Below, in pieces: positions 33,669 to 45,476 of a stretch of DNA of 64,000 bases (position 1 is the stretch's first letter; each line of letters starts with the position of its first letter). The stretch is taken from assembly GCA_905221605.1 (NCBI GenBank), contig CAJNDS010002139.1, positions 62,001 through 126,000 of the forward strand. Direction: 5' to 3'. The notes under the pieces were generated by a model. The model saw only the letters and a program-made list of their open reading frames with translations. It was not told the origin of the DNA and did not search any database. The DNA is from Symbiodinium natans (taxonomy: Eukaryota; Sar; Dinophyceae; Suessiales; Symbiodiniaceae). The translations under genes and the position numbers were made by a program.

Positions 33669-36600
33669 CTGTCTCCCGCTTGAATGTATCCATCTTGGGG
33701 ATCGGACATCACCATGCGTGGAGTCCAGTGGCCCTGGAAAGGCCTCCGCCAAGTTCGGTGCTATCACCTGGGAGACCACCATCATGCGATTTGCACAAGA
33801 TAGAAATGTCACGGCTGGTTACACGATAGCAATGTCACGGCTGGTTGAGAATCTAAACCTTAAACCCGATGATATGCGGATCTCCCATTTCCCAGCCTGA
33901 AGCAGCACAAAGTAAACTATCAGCGCGAACCATCGCGGCGTGTCCATGGTCCTGGGACGGAGGGAACTTCACCGTACCCGCCCGTGGTCCTCATGCACAT
34001 TCTGGTATCGACCCGAGCGGAGTCCCAATCCAGCAGTTCCGCATCGCCTCCAGCACCGTCCCGCATCACAGCGATGCCCAAACCTCATAGCCGCCACCCC
34101 ACCACTCCAACAGCCACCACCCCAAACATACCCTCCTCAGGCACAGCCCATGTTTCGATCCATCGCCTCCATGCCTCTTTCTTCAACCATGGCTGTTCCA
34201 AGACCCCACTTCCCAAGCCTTCTGAGTCAGAACACGATGGGAAACTCATGCAGAGACTTGAAAGAGATGCAAGAGCTTCAAGACACTACACAAACATGGC
34301 GCGGACATCTCATGTCCTGGCGTCCCGCTGGGCCAAGGGCGCAGGGAACGTCTGAGTTCTTTGGGCCGAGATTTCGCCGCACGTGAGCGCTCAAGCTTCA
34401 GTCCCGGGGCTGCTTGGTGCTTGGGTGTGCTTTTGATTGGGCTTTAATGATTGGGGAGGCTGGTTTCAGCTCCCGGTGGCTCCACGGACTCTGACACAGA
34501 ATCTGGGCTTCTGGAGCTCGAGCTTCGGGTCAAGGCTTCTCTTCGGGAGTGAAGGGGTCACTCTGCTTAAGGAGTCGAGATTGAAAGCCGAACCCCACAT
34601 GCTTGGAAACTTTTGGGGCTGTGCAACACCAAACAAACCTCAAAAAACCTCGGGATGCCTGCAAAAGGGAGGGTCATGCGGGTTGCCCTGTTTCTGTGGC
34701 ATTGGAAAAGTAGCAGGCGCCTGCATGTAGTCTGAGAAGAGATGATGCTCCTCCTTTGGGATAAAAATGTGTTCGGTTTGGAGGTCCTCCTTTGGGATAT
34801 CTATGTGTTCGGTTTGGAGGTCCTTTGAGACCAAGATTTCTGGGCCTTGCATCCGGACGTCGTCGCCTCACTGCGGCGCATCACGGCGTTTAACTCTCTG
34901 TGGGGACGAACAGACTTACAGCAGCCAGCACTGGCCCGGGCACCACTACGCCGCCAGCTTGGGGGGCTCAGGGCTCCACAAACATAAACCCCGACATGTG
35001 CAGGACTGTCCTCATTCTGGGTTAGCTTGCCGAAGATGTCGGGGGCGTACCTCCGAGCTATCGGATTGATACAGCAGCCTCAGCGACTGTTTGAAGTGGT
35101 TGAACATAGAGTCATATTGTGATTGGCCGTCAGAACCTCAGGGAATTGCAGCACTTCACTGGCGGCGGGTTTCACAAAATCTGCCTCGAGAGCCTGTCCA
35201 TGTATCTCTACCCGGCACTTGGCGGTCGCGCCAAATCCTTGCTGTAAATCTTGGTTACGTGAGATCCAATGCCTCGCCTATCTTGTAAATGGACCCAAAA
35301 ATCCTGACGGCTGAGTTCCACCCATTCGAAGACTCCTGCGCCACAAGCTCTCCAACCCCAAACACACCCCCGAGTCTGCGAGTAGCACTCTGCCACCCAT
35401 TCTGGGTCCTCCTCACAGTGATACTCCTCGGAAGGTGAAAGTGTAAAGGATCTGTAGGTAGGCTACAGGGACGATACAATTGAAGGATGCAGGTGCAAGA
35501 GCAGCTGGGCCAGGGGTGTCTCTGCAAAGTCTAAGGTCTGTTTGCCTGATTCTGGCTTCAAGTTAAGAGTTCCCAAGATCCTGCTCCAGAACTCCCATGC
35601 GCCTTCACGGGCGAGGAGAGGCGCAAGTTCGCCATGTCATCTTCCAGGTCCAGCCTCGGTGGGCAGCAATGCAGCAATGCCGGGTATGCAGAGTAGCAGC
35701 CGCTGATTCAATGAGCGGATGCGATGCCACGCTTTTGTCGCTAGCCATCATGCATGAAGGCCTATGGCTGCACGGCGCCTGAGTTTTGCTGCCTGCCTCT
35801 TCAAGGCTTGAAGCGGCGACTTCGGCGGAAACTGCGAGCTAGAACGCTCAGAAGCACATGACCACCTGCGCAAGCGGTTCGCGCAAGGCAAAAGCTGGGC
35901 AACCAGAAGCCGGTGGGGTGCGCATTGGGTCACTAGCCCAATTCTGCAGTTTCCATTCTGGAGCTTCTTGAAGGAGTCTTACGTGACTGCTGTGTAGGGC
36001 AAAGGTCACTCACACTCCGTCATCTGCCAGTTGCGACGGACGAGGAACCAGGATTCAGGGGGGCTTCGAAACTTTGTTTAAGGCTCCCAGCTTAGGATTA
36101 GATTCAGCATTGGTTTATCTGAGTACAGGTTTAAAGATGTTGGCTGTATTGTGCAAAGCTTAGGGCATCAGGGTTTAGGGTTTTACGATTCCATCAGCAC
36201 TCCTTCCTCGATCTTCCTCGGGTATCGGGCATGTTTACCGAGAAAAAGTTGCTCCGAAACCAGTATCCAAACCTTGAGCCCAAGACCAGGAGGGCGGAGG
36301 TCTGGAATTGAAGCAAAGACAACAAACACTGACACGCCCCCGGACCACGCTGGATCAGGTGGAAGAAGCGCCTGTGGCAGGCCTTTCAGGGCTTCGAGGA
36401 CCCTGGAGATCTGCTCAACCTTGGAGACTCATGGGGACAAGGAAGCTCGGGGTCATTTACTTGTGCTAGACTCCATGCAAGTCCCCAAGCCCAAGCAATC
36501 AACAAGCTTCAGATTTGACACGTTACGCAGCGTCGCCATGACATCTCAACCGCCTTCTTTCCCTTCCGTGCAAAAATGTATTCGTTCATGTCCGGGTGGA

Positions 36601-37927
36601 GGAAACGATCTCCTTCAACCCAGCGTGTCCTGACCCAGCACATGCAACCCAGAGGCACACCACACCTGCTGCCGAATGCGCACCTTGGCTTGACCGCAGC
36701 CCCTCAAGGTCTCTCAAAGTGGCTCACAGCCCCTCTATGACTCCATGGCGAGCAGCTATTCAAGGAACCACCAGAGAACCCCGTTAGCACGTTCCAGCTC
36801 GATATGTAATGAGGGGTAGCTTTTTCAAGAATGCACTGCCGGTCAGCCTGTTATCGCCTGTTCTGTGGAGGTGCATGCAGTCCGATGCAATGCATGCTCA
36901 GAGCAACTCTCAAGAGATCACAGGCCAACATCTGCCTTGGACCAGAATCCCCAAGCATGAACAGCACACCACCAAACAAACTACGCAGCAACTTCATAGC
37001 CCTCGACGCGCACAAGCTCGATATGACCCCCGAGGTATCATAGAAGGCATCTTTGCTGACAAGTTCTCTTTCTCGAACAAAACTCCAAAAAACACCAAGA
37101 CATGTCCATGATCATCACAACCTTCCGAAACATGACAAGCAACTAGGGAAGTCTTTAGGCTTCAGAGCTTAGGGCCTCAACCCTTACACCCTGATCGACA
37201 TTGGGTTCCGTGGCCGAGGACACGACCCGGACCATCTCAACTGAACTAACCAGAAGCCCCAAAACAATCGAACTGCCCGACACAGCCAAAAACGCAAATA
37301 CAAAAAAAGAAAGCCAAAACATGTCAAATACATGGCTCAAAGCGAGCCAAACATCGAAGCAAGTATACAAACTCGTTGGAATGAATGCTTCGGCATGAAG
37401 ACTCAAAAGGAATGTTGTGGCATATCGCTAAACGGCTTGCGCCCCCTAACGATGTATACCAGATCCTTTCAGTCTCGCAGCCGACGTGTATCTGCCGCCG
37501 AGCCGGGTCTGTACCGACAGGGCCTCAAAAGCAGAGGAGCACAGCTATGAATCGTGAAGGCTGGTCAAACTGCAGGTTTGGTAAGTGGGAGAGTCATTCG
37601 TGAAAGCATCGAACTGGAACTGCTTCGAGGCTAGTTCGCCGGACTGCGATGTGAGGCACAACGCTGCTCTAGAACTCAGCCTGTGCTGTCCTTGATTACC
37701 ACAAACTTTCAAAACGCCGAGATCACTGGACCAAGAGGCATCATCGCCCAGCTCGCCGGTGTGCTGCGAAACAGCTTCGCGGACCTGTCGAGCAAACGTT
37801 CTTGGCACTTGGGGGTGAAGGCGGCATGATTGAACGGTCTGCTATTGCCAGGCTCCTGTAGCTCGCATAAAGGACGAAGCACAGAGAGACACAAAGAACT
37901 GCCAAAGCGAGGCCACGAAACACTTAC
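33669..37927. other. Long stretch without a supported gene
   Basis: Between the TSP1 exon at 33.6 kb and the candidate exon at 37.9 kb I found no domain-bearing reading frame on either strand. It holds short direct repeats (33.80-33.85 kb), a 36-bp tandem duplication (34.75-34.83 kb) and AG/CC-rich anonymous sequence. The 5' part of the TSP1 gene (start codon, signal peptide) could be hidden here in small exons. Confidence 0.5.
34747..34824. repeat. 36-bp tandem duplication
   Basis: Two adjacent copies of a 36-bp unit (CCTCCTTTGGGATA ... TGTGTTCGGTTTGGAGGT). The minus strand is open across them, reading LQTEHIDIPKED then LQTEHIFIPKEE. I cannot tell whether this is coding or intronic. Confidence 0.8.
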
Positions 37928-37972
37928 CAAGAAGTGCTCTCGGTCGGCATCGGTCTTTGTCTTGCCGACCAC
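37928..37972 (-). CDS. Candidate exon of unrecognised gene
   Basis: A phase-0 stretch VVGKTKTDADREHFL ends at a strong donor (TTG|GTAAGTG) and follows an AG. Its pattern resembles the candidate exon at 39.3 kb (EVIDDVEHFFVSGDKEE), so both may belong to one gene. No domain recognised. Confidence 0.4.
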
Positions 37973-38599
37973 CTCCAGCGCGGTTTACGTCACGCAGGCC
38001 CCACTAGCTTGTTCTAGGCACATTGCATGTCATTGCACGTCATTCCATGTCGCAGGGCATCAGAGCTACGCCAGAAATTCGTACTGACATGCTGCGGATT
38101 GAAATGGCCGGGACTCGGCTTAGAAAGCAGAAAAGTATATAAGGGAATGGTGCTATGGTGTTATGCTGTTGCACGGTGTTGCCTGCCACTCCTGCTCCGT
38201 GGGGAAGGAGGTCAACGCCCCAGTCAGCCTAGTGGATCTTACGGGCACGATCTGTTTCAGGCGGGTTTCGGGGTTTGAGGGCTTCAGGACCATGAGGTTC
38301 CCAGGAAAACCTCCATGCCTAGACCTACATTCAACCCTACAGAACAGAAAGCCGGAACCCCTCAAAATGTAGTCCAGGGAGCGCCCCGACGCCCAACTCG
38401 GTGTCCGGGACGCCCTGTCAAGCTGCTTGCGGACTTGATGTTTTGACGGGATTTGCTATTGCTTCTGCATATTGAGCAGAAAGCTTAGACTAGAAGCAGC
38501 GAATCAAGTTCAGAACACAGTCTCGTAAGCAAACAGGAGGTGTGGATATACACGTACTCTGCCTTCTCCTTCTGCTCAAATGCACTCGGAATGACTCAC

Positions 38600-38670
38600 C
38601 CGAAACATGAAAAGCACCGCAGCTCGTGCTTGGGAGTGCCTCCGGTGCCTTGTACAGGCCCTGGTGGGCC
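38600..38670 (-). CDS. Candidate exon with a CxxC zinc-knuckle-like start
   Basis: After CCGCCAG the frame reads GPPGPVQGTGGTPKHELRCF, then SCF, and ends at a canonical GTGAGT donor. LRCFSCFG looks like the first half of a CCHC knuckle, but the histidine and last cysteine would be in another exon that I did not find. Confidence 0.35.
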
Positions 38671-38922
38671 CTGGCGGAACGGGTCGTCAGGTTGGAAAAG
38701 GCGTATGGTGAAAGCATGTTTTGGTCTTGGTCATGGCCCCGGCTGACTCGGTGATTTGCTTATTCAAATGGACATGGTGTTTGGTCAAAAATAAAGGTTG
38801 CCAACAAGCGCTAGGTACACTATGCGGCAGTCAGGTCCTGAAAGTCAGAGGCATGCGAGACAGCGGACATACCGTGACATACCGGCATCTTTCGAATTCG
38901 ACTTCGGGTCACTCTAGAAGGC

Positions 38923-39045
38923 AGGTCGCGGTCATGGTGGTGAGCCTCGTGACCATGTTGACTTTCTTCAAGACCTCTTCCGTGACGGCCTCTGGCAGTG
39001 CATGTGTATCGAGCACCACATGGACCTTCATAATTGACTGGACCA
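38923..39045 (-). CDS. Candidate exon of unrecognised gene
   Basis: A 123-nt open stretch with an AG acceptor and GC donor reads VQSIMKVHVVLDTHALPEAV, then TEEVLKKVNMVTRL and TTMTAT. Amino-acid make-up is that of a folded protein, unlike the flanking sequence. No family recognised. Confidence 0.5.
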
Positions 39046-39239
39046 CTGTTGCGCGGCCGGAATGCAAAGGCTTGTCCAAGTGTTCTTACGATGGCATTCG
39101 CTAGGAACCGATGGCTACCTGCGAACACATCCTTTATTGCGTTATGCGAAAATCACACATCGTTGTGAGAAATCCACGCATATAGCCACACCATCCCATG
39201 GGCGGATCGAGGCATAAGAAGCTCCAACTGGTCGACTCT

Positions 39240-39345
39240 TGACTCTCAGTCGGCCGGCGACCTCTTCCTTGTCTCCGCTAACGAAGAAGTGCTCCACATC
39301 ATCAATGACCTCAGCGTGCCCGGCCGGGTAGGAATCAGGAACTGC
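39240..39345 (-). CDS. Candidate exon of unrecognised gene
   Basis: After GATTTTCAG the frame reads AVPDSYPAGHAEVIDDVEHF, then FVSGDKEEVAGRLR. The acceptor has a pyrimidine tract. The 3' end is unsure; GT donors occur at several points and the frame is open to about 39160. Confidence 0.45.
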
Positions 39346-39917
39346 CTGAAAATCGGCAAAGAAAGCTTTGCATGTCACAGGAATTCATGCAAGGCTGCAC
39401 ACAGAGCCCGCGAGGAGGCGACTGTACAAGTCTGTACTTAGGATCCCTGAGGGGTCGAGAAGGTTCTACGGGCTTCGACCCTGCGAAGTACAGAGCCCGG
39501 CGTTGCCTCAGAAGGTGCTTTGCACCAACTACAGCATTGGTCAGTATACTGGTGAGATCTGGTGAGTATTGCTTCGCAAAGGAAGTAATTCCCTGATGTT
39601 TTACTTTTTTGAAGCGGACGGATGCAGCAGCTTCACAGCGGCATGGATTCCTCGAGCTCGGACTTGACCGAGCTGATATGTACGCTTATCGCCTTCGCCA
39701 AAAATGCATAGAGGACATTCCAGGACAATGAGGACGGCGATGGGCCGATTAGCGGCTGATTAGCGCTGCAGCGGCTTCAAAGATAGAGCTGCTAGAGGAG
39801 AGGTCCTTGGCGGAGACCTCGTAGAGTTCTACCGCAGCCATGCTTGAAATCAAGGTCCAAGCAGTGGACCTTCATGTAGTTGTTCTTGAATTTGAAAGCA
39901 AAGGAGAAAGGGCTCAC

Positions 39918-40875
39918 CGTGGCCGTCCTGCAGATTGCGGCCGACCGGAAATTGCTCGTGGATGCTTTCGCCGAGCAATGGGACACAGTCCTGCATCTTG
40001 GCGAAGCCGTGCGTCAGCCACAAGCGCAAGTAGCGCTTCAGCATGCAGCCGAAGCCGGGTATCAACATGCAGCGGAGACCGGGTATCGACATGGACCCGA
40101 AAGCGGGTATCGACATGCAGCCGAAGCCAGGAATCAACAATGCTGAAGGCAGGTATCAGCATGCAGCCGAAACCGGGAGTCAACATGCAGCCGAGTGTAT
40201 CCACGTACAGCCGAGGACGAGTATCAACATGTAACCGAAGCTGAGTATCAACATGCAGCCGAAAGCGGGTATAAGACGTACGAGTAGCTGGGTATCAACA
40301 TGCAGCCGTAGCCGGGTATCAAGCTGATGTCCCATGACACCGATGCCGAGTAACAACATGCAGCCGAAACCGGGTATCATACTGGGCATCCAACATGCAA
40401 CCGAAACTGCACATCGACATGCAGCCGAAACCAAGACGGCTTCCGGCTTCTGCTTCCGGAGCAGGGATCGCACACCACCGGCGATGTCGAGTGGCAGCTC
40501 CTTCGAGAGAGAAAGCTGGCGATGTGGGACTCCGGCTTGCTGATGAAGCTGTCGTCTATGTGCTGGGACTACGGCCTGCCGAGAGCAGCAGGTACCTGGA
40601 CCTCCACTTCTACGCATGTGAGCCCAGCAACCTCAAGCGCTTCAAGGAATCCGAAGGAAGCAAGCTCTTCGAAAATGTGGCCGCCCTGAGCAAGCCCGTC
40701 TTCGGCTGCGTGTTGATACCCGATTTCAGCTGCATGTTTGATGCCCGACGTTCGGTTGCATGGTGATACCCAGCTTTCGGCTGCATGTTGATACCTGGCT
40801 TGGCTCCACGAGGGTTCGGCAACACTTCCATGCCGCTAGACAGGAGGGCTGTGGGAATAGACGGCTTCTTGCATG
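39918..40875 (-). CDS. Gene of unknown function, three or four exons around an inverted minisatellite
   Basis: Exons 40685-40632, 40562-40476 and 40035-39918 join in phase 0. They read GGHIFEELASFGFLEALE; HIDDSFISKPESHIASFLSR with RSCHSTSPV; RYLRLWLTHGFAKMQDCVPL, then LGESIHEQFPVGRN and LQDGH. Donors are GT, GT and a canonical G|GTGAGC. A likely upstream exon near 40875-40822 reads PSIPTALLSSGMEVLPNPRG. A possible last exon near 39840-39740 ends SIFEAAAALISR and a stop. No domain was recognised. The + strand is also open in parts, but its frames break between blocks and lack matching splice sites. Confidence 0.55.
40036..40440. repeat. 24-bp minisatellite, forward block
   Basis: About 14 diverged copies of ATGCAGCCGAAGCCGGGTATCAAC on the + strand, inside the 440-nt intron between exons 40476 and 40035. 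Confidence 0.85.
40693..40802. repeat. 24-bp minisatellite, inverted block
   Basis: Four to five copies of the same unit in the opposite orientation (GTTGATACCCGGCTTCGGCTGCAT on the + strand), in the next upstream intron. With the block at 40036-40440 it forms long inverted arms around two short exons. Confidence 0.8.
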
Positions 40876-41897
40876 GTTCGGGCAAGGATCCATGTGCACA
40901 GAGCTGTCGAACCTAGAATATCAAGGCACTGAGAGCAAAGCCGCGTCTCCTGGACTGGTATCCGAATCTTCGGTCGCCTCCTGCAAAGGAGGGATCTTGT
41001 TCACAACTCTGCACATTCTGACTCTAGGCTTACAGCAAGGGCAAGATATGAGGATTGGTGTTTGTTGAATCCGGCTGCTTGAAATGACGACAATGACACC
41101 AAAACGACAGTAGTCTTGCAATATCTATCACCATCTGTTCTCCAGTTCTCAGCGCGAAGCTACACATCTGCACACAACTCCCAGCAAGCCTCCGGCTCTG
41201 CTGCCTGGCATACCCTGGATCGGGGCAGCCTGCCACAACTTCGTAGGGACAGGCGTCTGGGACAGACGTCTTCGTGCTACGATGTGACAGCCATGACGCC
41301 TCCTGCACATCATATGTGGACTGAACTGTACACAAAGGCTTACAAGTGGGCCGAGGGGCCCACATACCAGAATTACACCAACAAAAGCCAAAACCCTGTG
41401 CCGAAAACATAAATTCTAGAATCTACAATGCACCATTGAAGCTGATCAGGTTCAACTTGTTCGAACTCATCATTAAATAGACTGAACTGTATACAACTGA
41501 CTCGTGAACCGTGAATAAAGCCGCTGATTACCGTTGATCTCTGGCCTTCGGTTTTGACAAGCGGCGTTGGCGCCGACGAGTGCGAACAGGGCTCCGGGGC
41601 TGCGAAACGGCCTCCCGGATTGCCCTCATATTGGACCCACAGTGAGGGGGCTGTAGGGGGTTTCGAGCACAAGCTTTTACCAGGTTTTTTTTTGATGTCA
41701 CTTGCGCATTCGCACAGGCCGCATACTTGAATACATACCAGTTTACACATTAGACTGGTGTTGAATGTGAAGCTCTGCAGCCAGAACTCTCCCTGCCTCA
41801 CTCCGGCGCTCTGATCGCTCTGGGGCGCGTGGCTGTGAGCGGGCACCCTGGTGCACTGTGACTTGGCATGGTACAACCACATATATGCCTCCTGTGT

Positions 41898-42161
41898 TCA
41901 CGACGGCTTTAAGCGGCTGCTCTCATGTCTGCGGTTGCCTTTCAAATAAAATGGTTCTGCTGGAAGCCCGTTCTGTCCAACTCCAACAAAAGTCGGATGC
42001 ACGGAACGAATCTGCAGCTGCTGTATGATTAGTCCCCGAGTTGCTGGGTGCCTTTGGGCAGCAGCTGGTGCAAGGGCAGCGCGGATGGGCTGCATGGGGG
42101 CTGCGTGGAGCTCCGCTTCTAATGGACTCTGAAGAACTCTCATGTGCTCTCTGACTCGCAT
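41898..42161 (-). CDS. Candidate terminal exon of unrecognised gene
   Basis: A minus-strand frame ending in a stop reads in part GLIIQQLQIRSVHPTFVGVG, then QNGLPAEPFYLKGN and RRHESSRLKPS. Composition looks protein-like over the last 55 residues; the part before it (Ala/Pro-rich) may be intron. No acceptor was chosen. Confidence 0.35.
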   Translation of the reverse strand: MRVREHMRVLQSPLEAELHAAPMQPIRAALAPAAAQRHPATRGLIIQQLQIRSVHPTFVGVGQNGLPAEPFYLKGNRRHESSRLKPS

Positions 42162-42735
42162 CGGAAGGGCACAAGGAACACTTAAGCCTTGGTGCTTCAG
42201 GAGGTTCGCGATGGTTTCCGGATTTCGGCAGTGCTTGATGCTGAGATGAGTTCACACTGCGACACAGCTTGGCCACTGGATTCGTCTGCGCGCTGTCGAC
42301 CCACTACCTCTTTGAGCCCAAGTGGGCAGCTTCTATCAAACTCCGTGCAAGGCAGCCCCACAAATTTCATGCCTCAAACTGCGCAACACATGTGCACTTA
42401 ATGCTCAGACTCTCTACACAAAACACCCCACATCATCAAATATCAAGACACAACAAGCCCGCTGCGAAGCTATCGAAGCTTCAGCACCCCCAGAATCGGC
42501 ACTGTCTGCAGCCTGCAGCCCCGAATTCCCCTAAGGCTTGCCCAAGCCATGGCCCCGGCCGCTCTTCAGACGGGCTGGTGTTGCAGAGGTCCCTCTCAGT
42601 GGAGCGGGCCTTTCTGATCTTGCTGGCTTGAAAGGCAAGAAGCATCGACCACATTCACAGGAAAATGAGCGGGCTGCAGGGTCCGATACATGATTCTGGC
42701 AACTACGAGAAAATGCAGTGTGTAGAAGTACTCAC

Positions 42736-42784
42736 CAAGACCTTCTTCAGATGAGAGCAACAAAGTGGCAATGAACACAGCCGA
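42736..42784 (-). CDS. Candidate membrane-segment exon
   Basis: After CTTTCCAG the frame reads SAVFIATLLLSSEEGL and ends at G|GTGAGT. It is a short hydrophobic helix followed by an acidic pair. Both splice sites are good. Partner exons were not identified. Confidence 0.45.
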
Positions 42785-43605
42785 CTGGAAAGCGGCACCC
42801 GCAAAAAGAAACATTGCTTCTGAAAAGTGTATTTCTCGAAATAGCCATCATGGAGGAAGCTGACCACTCAAACGAAGGTGAACGGCCAGAGTGAAGACGA
42901 TGGAAGTGCCCTTGAGCTAAACGGCTAAACCTCCACAAACTTTGAAAGTAAGTACACACAGCAGGCACGGCAGGGCAACCCTACTGGCAACAGCAGAACG
43001 ATGTTTCTTGAGATAACTCAGAGAGTATCCATGCATGTCCATGCCATGGTCTATTCAGTCTCTTTTGTTTCCTAGAGAAATAATTCTTGCCGCAAGTGGG
43101 CTACGCATTTGACATGTCCAACTTTCGCATTTTGGCACAGGGAGTGCGAAACCCTAAGACTTTTTCTTCTGGGACTCGAAACTTCGGAACACACACACAC
43201 AGACATACTTAAGTACAGGGGGTGGTCCAGACGGCAGAGGCAACTCCAAGACCAGAGGTCTCGTGAAAGCCTCGTCATCTTGCAGACCTGCCACGCGACT
43301 TCTAAAGTGTGGATAGAGAACTCGAAGTTGGTTCATGCTACTCGGTCACTCTCCGTGCTGACCATGTGAGGCGCGAAGCAGTCTTTCGTCTCCGGCGGCT
43401 CGTGTGACCGAAAGAATCACCGAAGGGACCGAAGGTCTGTGACTGTGAAGTTTCAAGCCGGGCTCACTCCCTCAAACTGCAATTGGGAGTAGCTCGACAG
43501 CCTAAAACTTTTCAGACCTGTTGAGGCATCTTTCGAAGGCCTTTGGAAACTGCAAGGCACTAACTGGGTAGGTGTAACACATTGTAACACTGTAGTACAG
43601 TAAGC

Positions 43606-44523
43606 TTACACTCTGCACACAGGACACTTTCCTTCACGGCCACCTGGAGTTCGAAGATACTCCTTCCAGCACGCCTTGCACATGTAGTGGTGTCCTTTGC
43701 AGCCACGTGCTCGGACAGGCTCCACGACTTCATAACCCTCATTGTGGCAGGCAACACAGAGGCGATCTTCATGCCCAGGGATCTTACCCCCAACGCTAAG
43801 GCAATCGGCAATCAAATCATCCAGTTGCTTGATGTACTGGTTGTCGGGAATAGTTCTCAACAAGTTCACCATCTCTTCAACCTTTTGAGTGTCGGATTTG
43901 GCTTGGCTGCGACGGTAGCAGCACTCGTATCCAGCGAAAAGAAGGAGCCCAAGCAAGGCAACACCCCCACCGACGCAAGCGCCGAATGCCACGTGTCCCA
44001 GGACAGTCCACGCGCCGCACTTGCAGCCGGCATCCGCAATCAACGCCAGGACACCGGCCATGAATGCTGCGCTGCCGACCACGATCGATCCAGCCTTGAA
44101 AGGTTGCATCTTAAGCCAAGACTCCAGCGCAGCAACTTGGGTCCCAAACCAGTTGGTAGGGGTGCCCAAGATTTTGTAAATGTTCTGCTCAGACACAGAC
44201 AAGAGCAAGGTCATCTTGCTGTAGACCTCATTCAGTTCATACAATCTAGCAGATCCACCCTCGATGGGAAAGATATTCAGATCCATGTACTCCTCTTTCA
44301 CGCCGATGTGCTTCAACTCCAGCGCCTTCTTCATGTTTCTGCTACTGGAAACGACGCCCTTCAAGTAGTCCAACTTTTGCTGCAGTGCGTCGTCCGACGT
44401 CGTCTTGAGACTCTGCTCCAACGACATGACTTCTCTCTGAAGGGCTGATGTCGCGGCGTCTGTCTTTTCAAGCTGCAAGGTGAACTCTTTCAGGGCATTG
44501 GTTTCGTAGTTGGAGCCCCACAT
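43606..44523 (-). CDS. Intronless membrane RING-finger protein, 305 aa
   Basis: Known role of the family: RING fingers bind E2 enzymes and act as ubiquitin ligases; membrane forms mark proteins at organelles. Seen: residues 1-75 are a Leu/Lys/Glu-rich, probably coiled-coil region. Two hydrophobic helices lie at about 145-166 and 172-197, separated by a short Cys-containing loop (CKCGAW). A basic stretch follows (YRRSQ), then a C-terminal RING from about 257: CVAC, then GCKGHHYMCKAC, then CPVCRV at the very end, so all eight zinc ligands are present. The ATG gives the whole frame and a stop follows the RING. It is the only long uninterrupted gene in the window; in a genome this rich in introns that suggests a retrocopied gene. 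The substrate is unknown. Confidence 0.88.
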   Translation of the reverse strand: MWGSNYETNALKEFTLQLEKTDAATSALQREVMSLEQSLKTTSDDALQQKLDYLKGVVSSSRNMKKALELKHIGVKEEYMDLNIFPIEGGSARLYELNEVYSKMTLLLSVSEQNIYKILGTPTNWFGTQVAALESWLKMQPFKAGSIVVGSAAFMAGVLALIADAGCKCGAWTVLGHVAFGACVGGGVALLGLLLFAGYECCYRRSQAKSDTQKVEEMVNLLRTIPDNQYIKQLDDLIADCLSVGGKIPGHEDRLCVACHNEGYEVVEPVRARGCKGHHYMCKACWKEYLRTPGGREGKCPVCRV

Positions 44524-45235
44524 GCCGAGCGCAAATGCGTACTACTGACTCCTGACCAGACTGATGACAACAGGCAGGATGCGCCGCGACACTTGAGAGG
44601 ATGCGATCACAAGAGCGGCTCGCTTGTGTGAAAAAACTTCTACCGTCACAACTGAGAAACTAGCAACCCGCACCTCTGCAAATCAGGCCGGTGTGACGGT
44701 GCGGCTCTCGGCGGTCTCGGTGCCGTCGGGCCATCGTTGAAGGACAGACCGGAGAAGACGGAAAGACGAAAAGGCACTTCTCAGAAAGATGGAAGGAGTG
44801 GAAGCACACCTAAAGTTCTCGTAGTGGAAAAGCAAACCTTGGGAACCCCCAATTCCAAAAATTTGCAGCCTCCTTCGGGCGTCGGTCTGTGATCTGGGCC
44901 TTGGAGAGTTGCGAAGATCGGGCACTGCAAGCTCACGGTTTATATCTATGTCAAAGGCTACGGTTGCTTACTTAGGAGTTCGGGCACTGGGGGTAGACCA
45001 CTTTCTGAGTGCACTGTAGACGATCTGCGCAGAAGTGAGTGTGTCTGTTCGATTCGTTCTCTACCAACCCAGCGGAACACAGCCAACATCAAGCAATGTC
45101 AGCCGTTGTGCTTCGAAGACGCTTTCGGATGCTTTAGGATGCTTTGGGGCGTGGTCCTCTACATCTCATTCTTGAAATGGCTGGCCGACTCTTCTAACTT
45201 GGTACTGATGAAACAACCACGCTGTGCCACCGGTG
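44524..45235. other. Upstream flank of the RING gene, no supported coding sequence
   Basis: No recognisable exon on either strand. The minus-strand sequence just 5' of the ATG contains TCTCAAG-like words but no clear spliced-leader relic. A promoter cannot be called, since dinoflagellates generally lack TATA-type signals. Confidence 0.4.
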
Positions 45236-45476
45236 TTTTTTTTTGGGGGGGGGGGGTGGGGGGCCGGGGGGTGGGGGTGGGGGGCCGGGGGGGGGGGGGG
45301 GGGGGGGCTGGGGGGGGGGGGGGGGGGGGCTGGGGGGGGGGGGGGGCGGGGGGGCGGGGGGGGGGGGGGGCGGTGGTGGGAGGGGTCGGTGTGGGGGGGT
45401 GGCTGGGGGTGGGTGGGGGGGGGGGGCGGAGAGGGGGGCGGGGGGGCGGCGGGGGGGGGCGGGGGGAGGGACCAGA
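45236..45476 (+). repeat. 235-bp G-rich tract with strong G-quadruplex potential
   Basis: After a run of T the + strand is almost only G, broken by single C, T or A, for about 235 bases. It generates long Gly- or Pro-rich false frames on both strands. Homopolymer length may be wrong in the assembly. Confidence 0.95.

Noticed and set aside
43687..44448. 253-residue plus-strand open frame
   Set aside because: Antisense shadow of the RING-finger gene.
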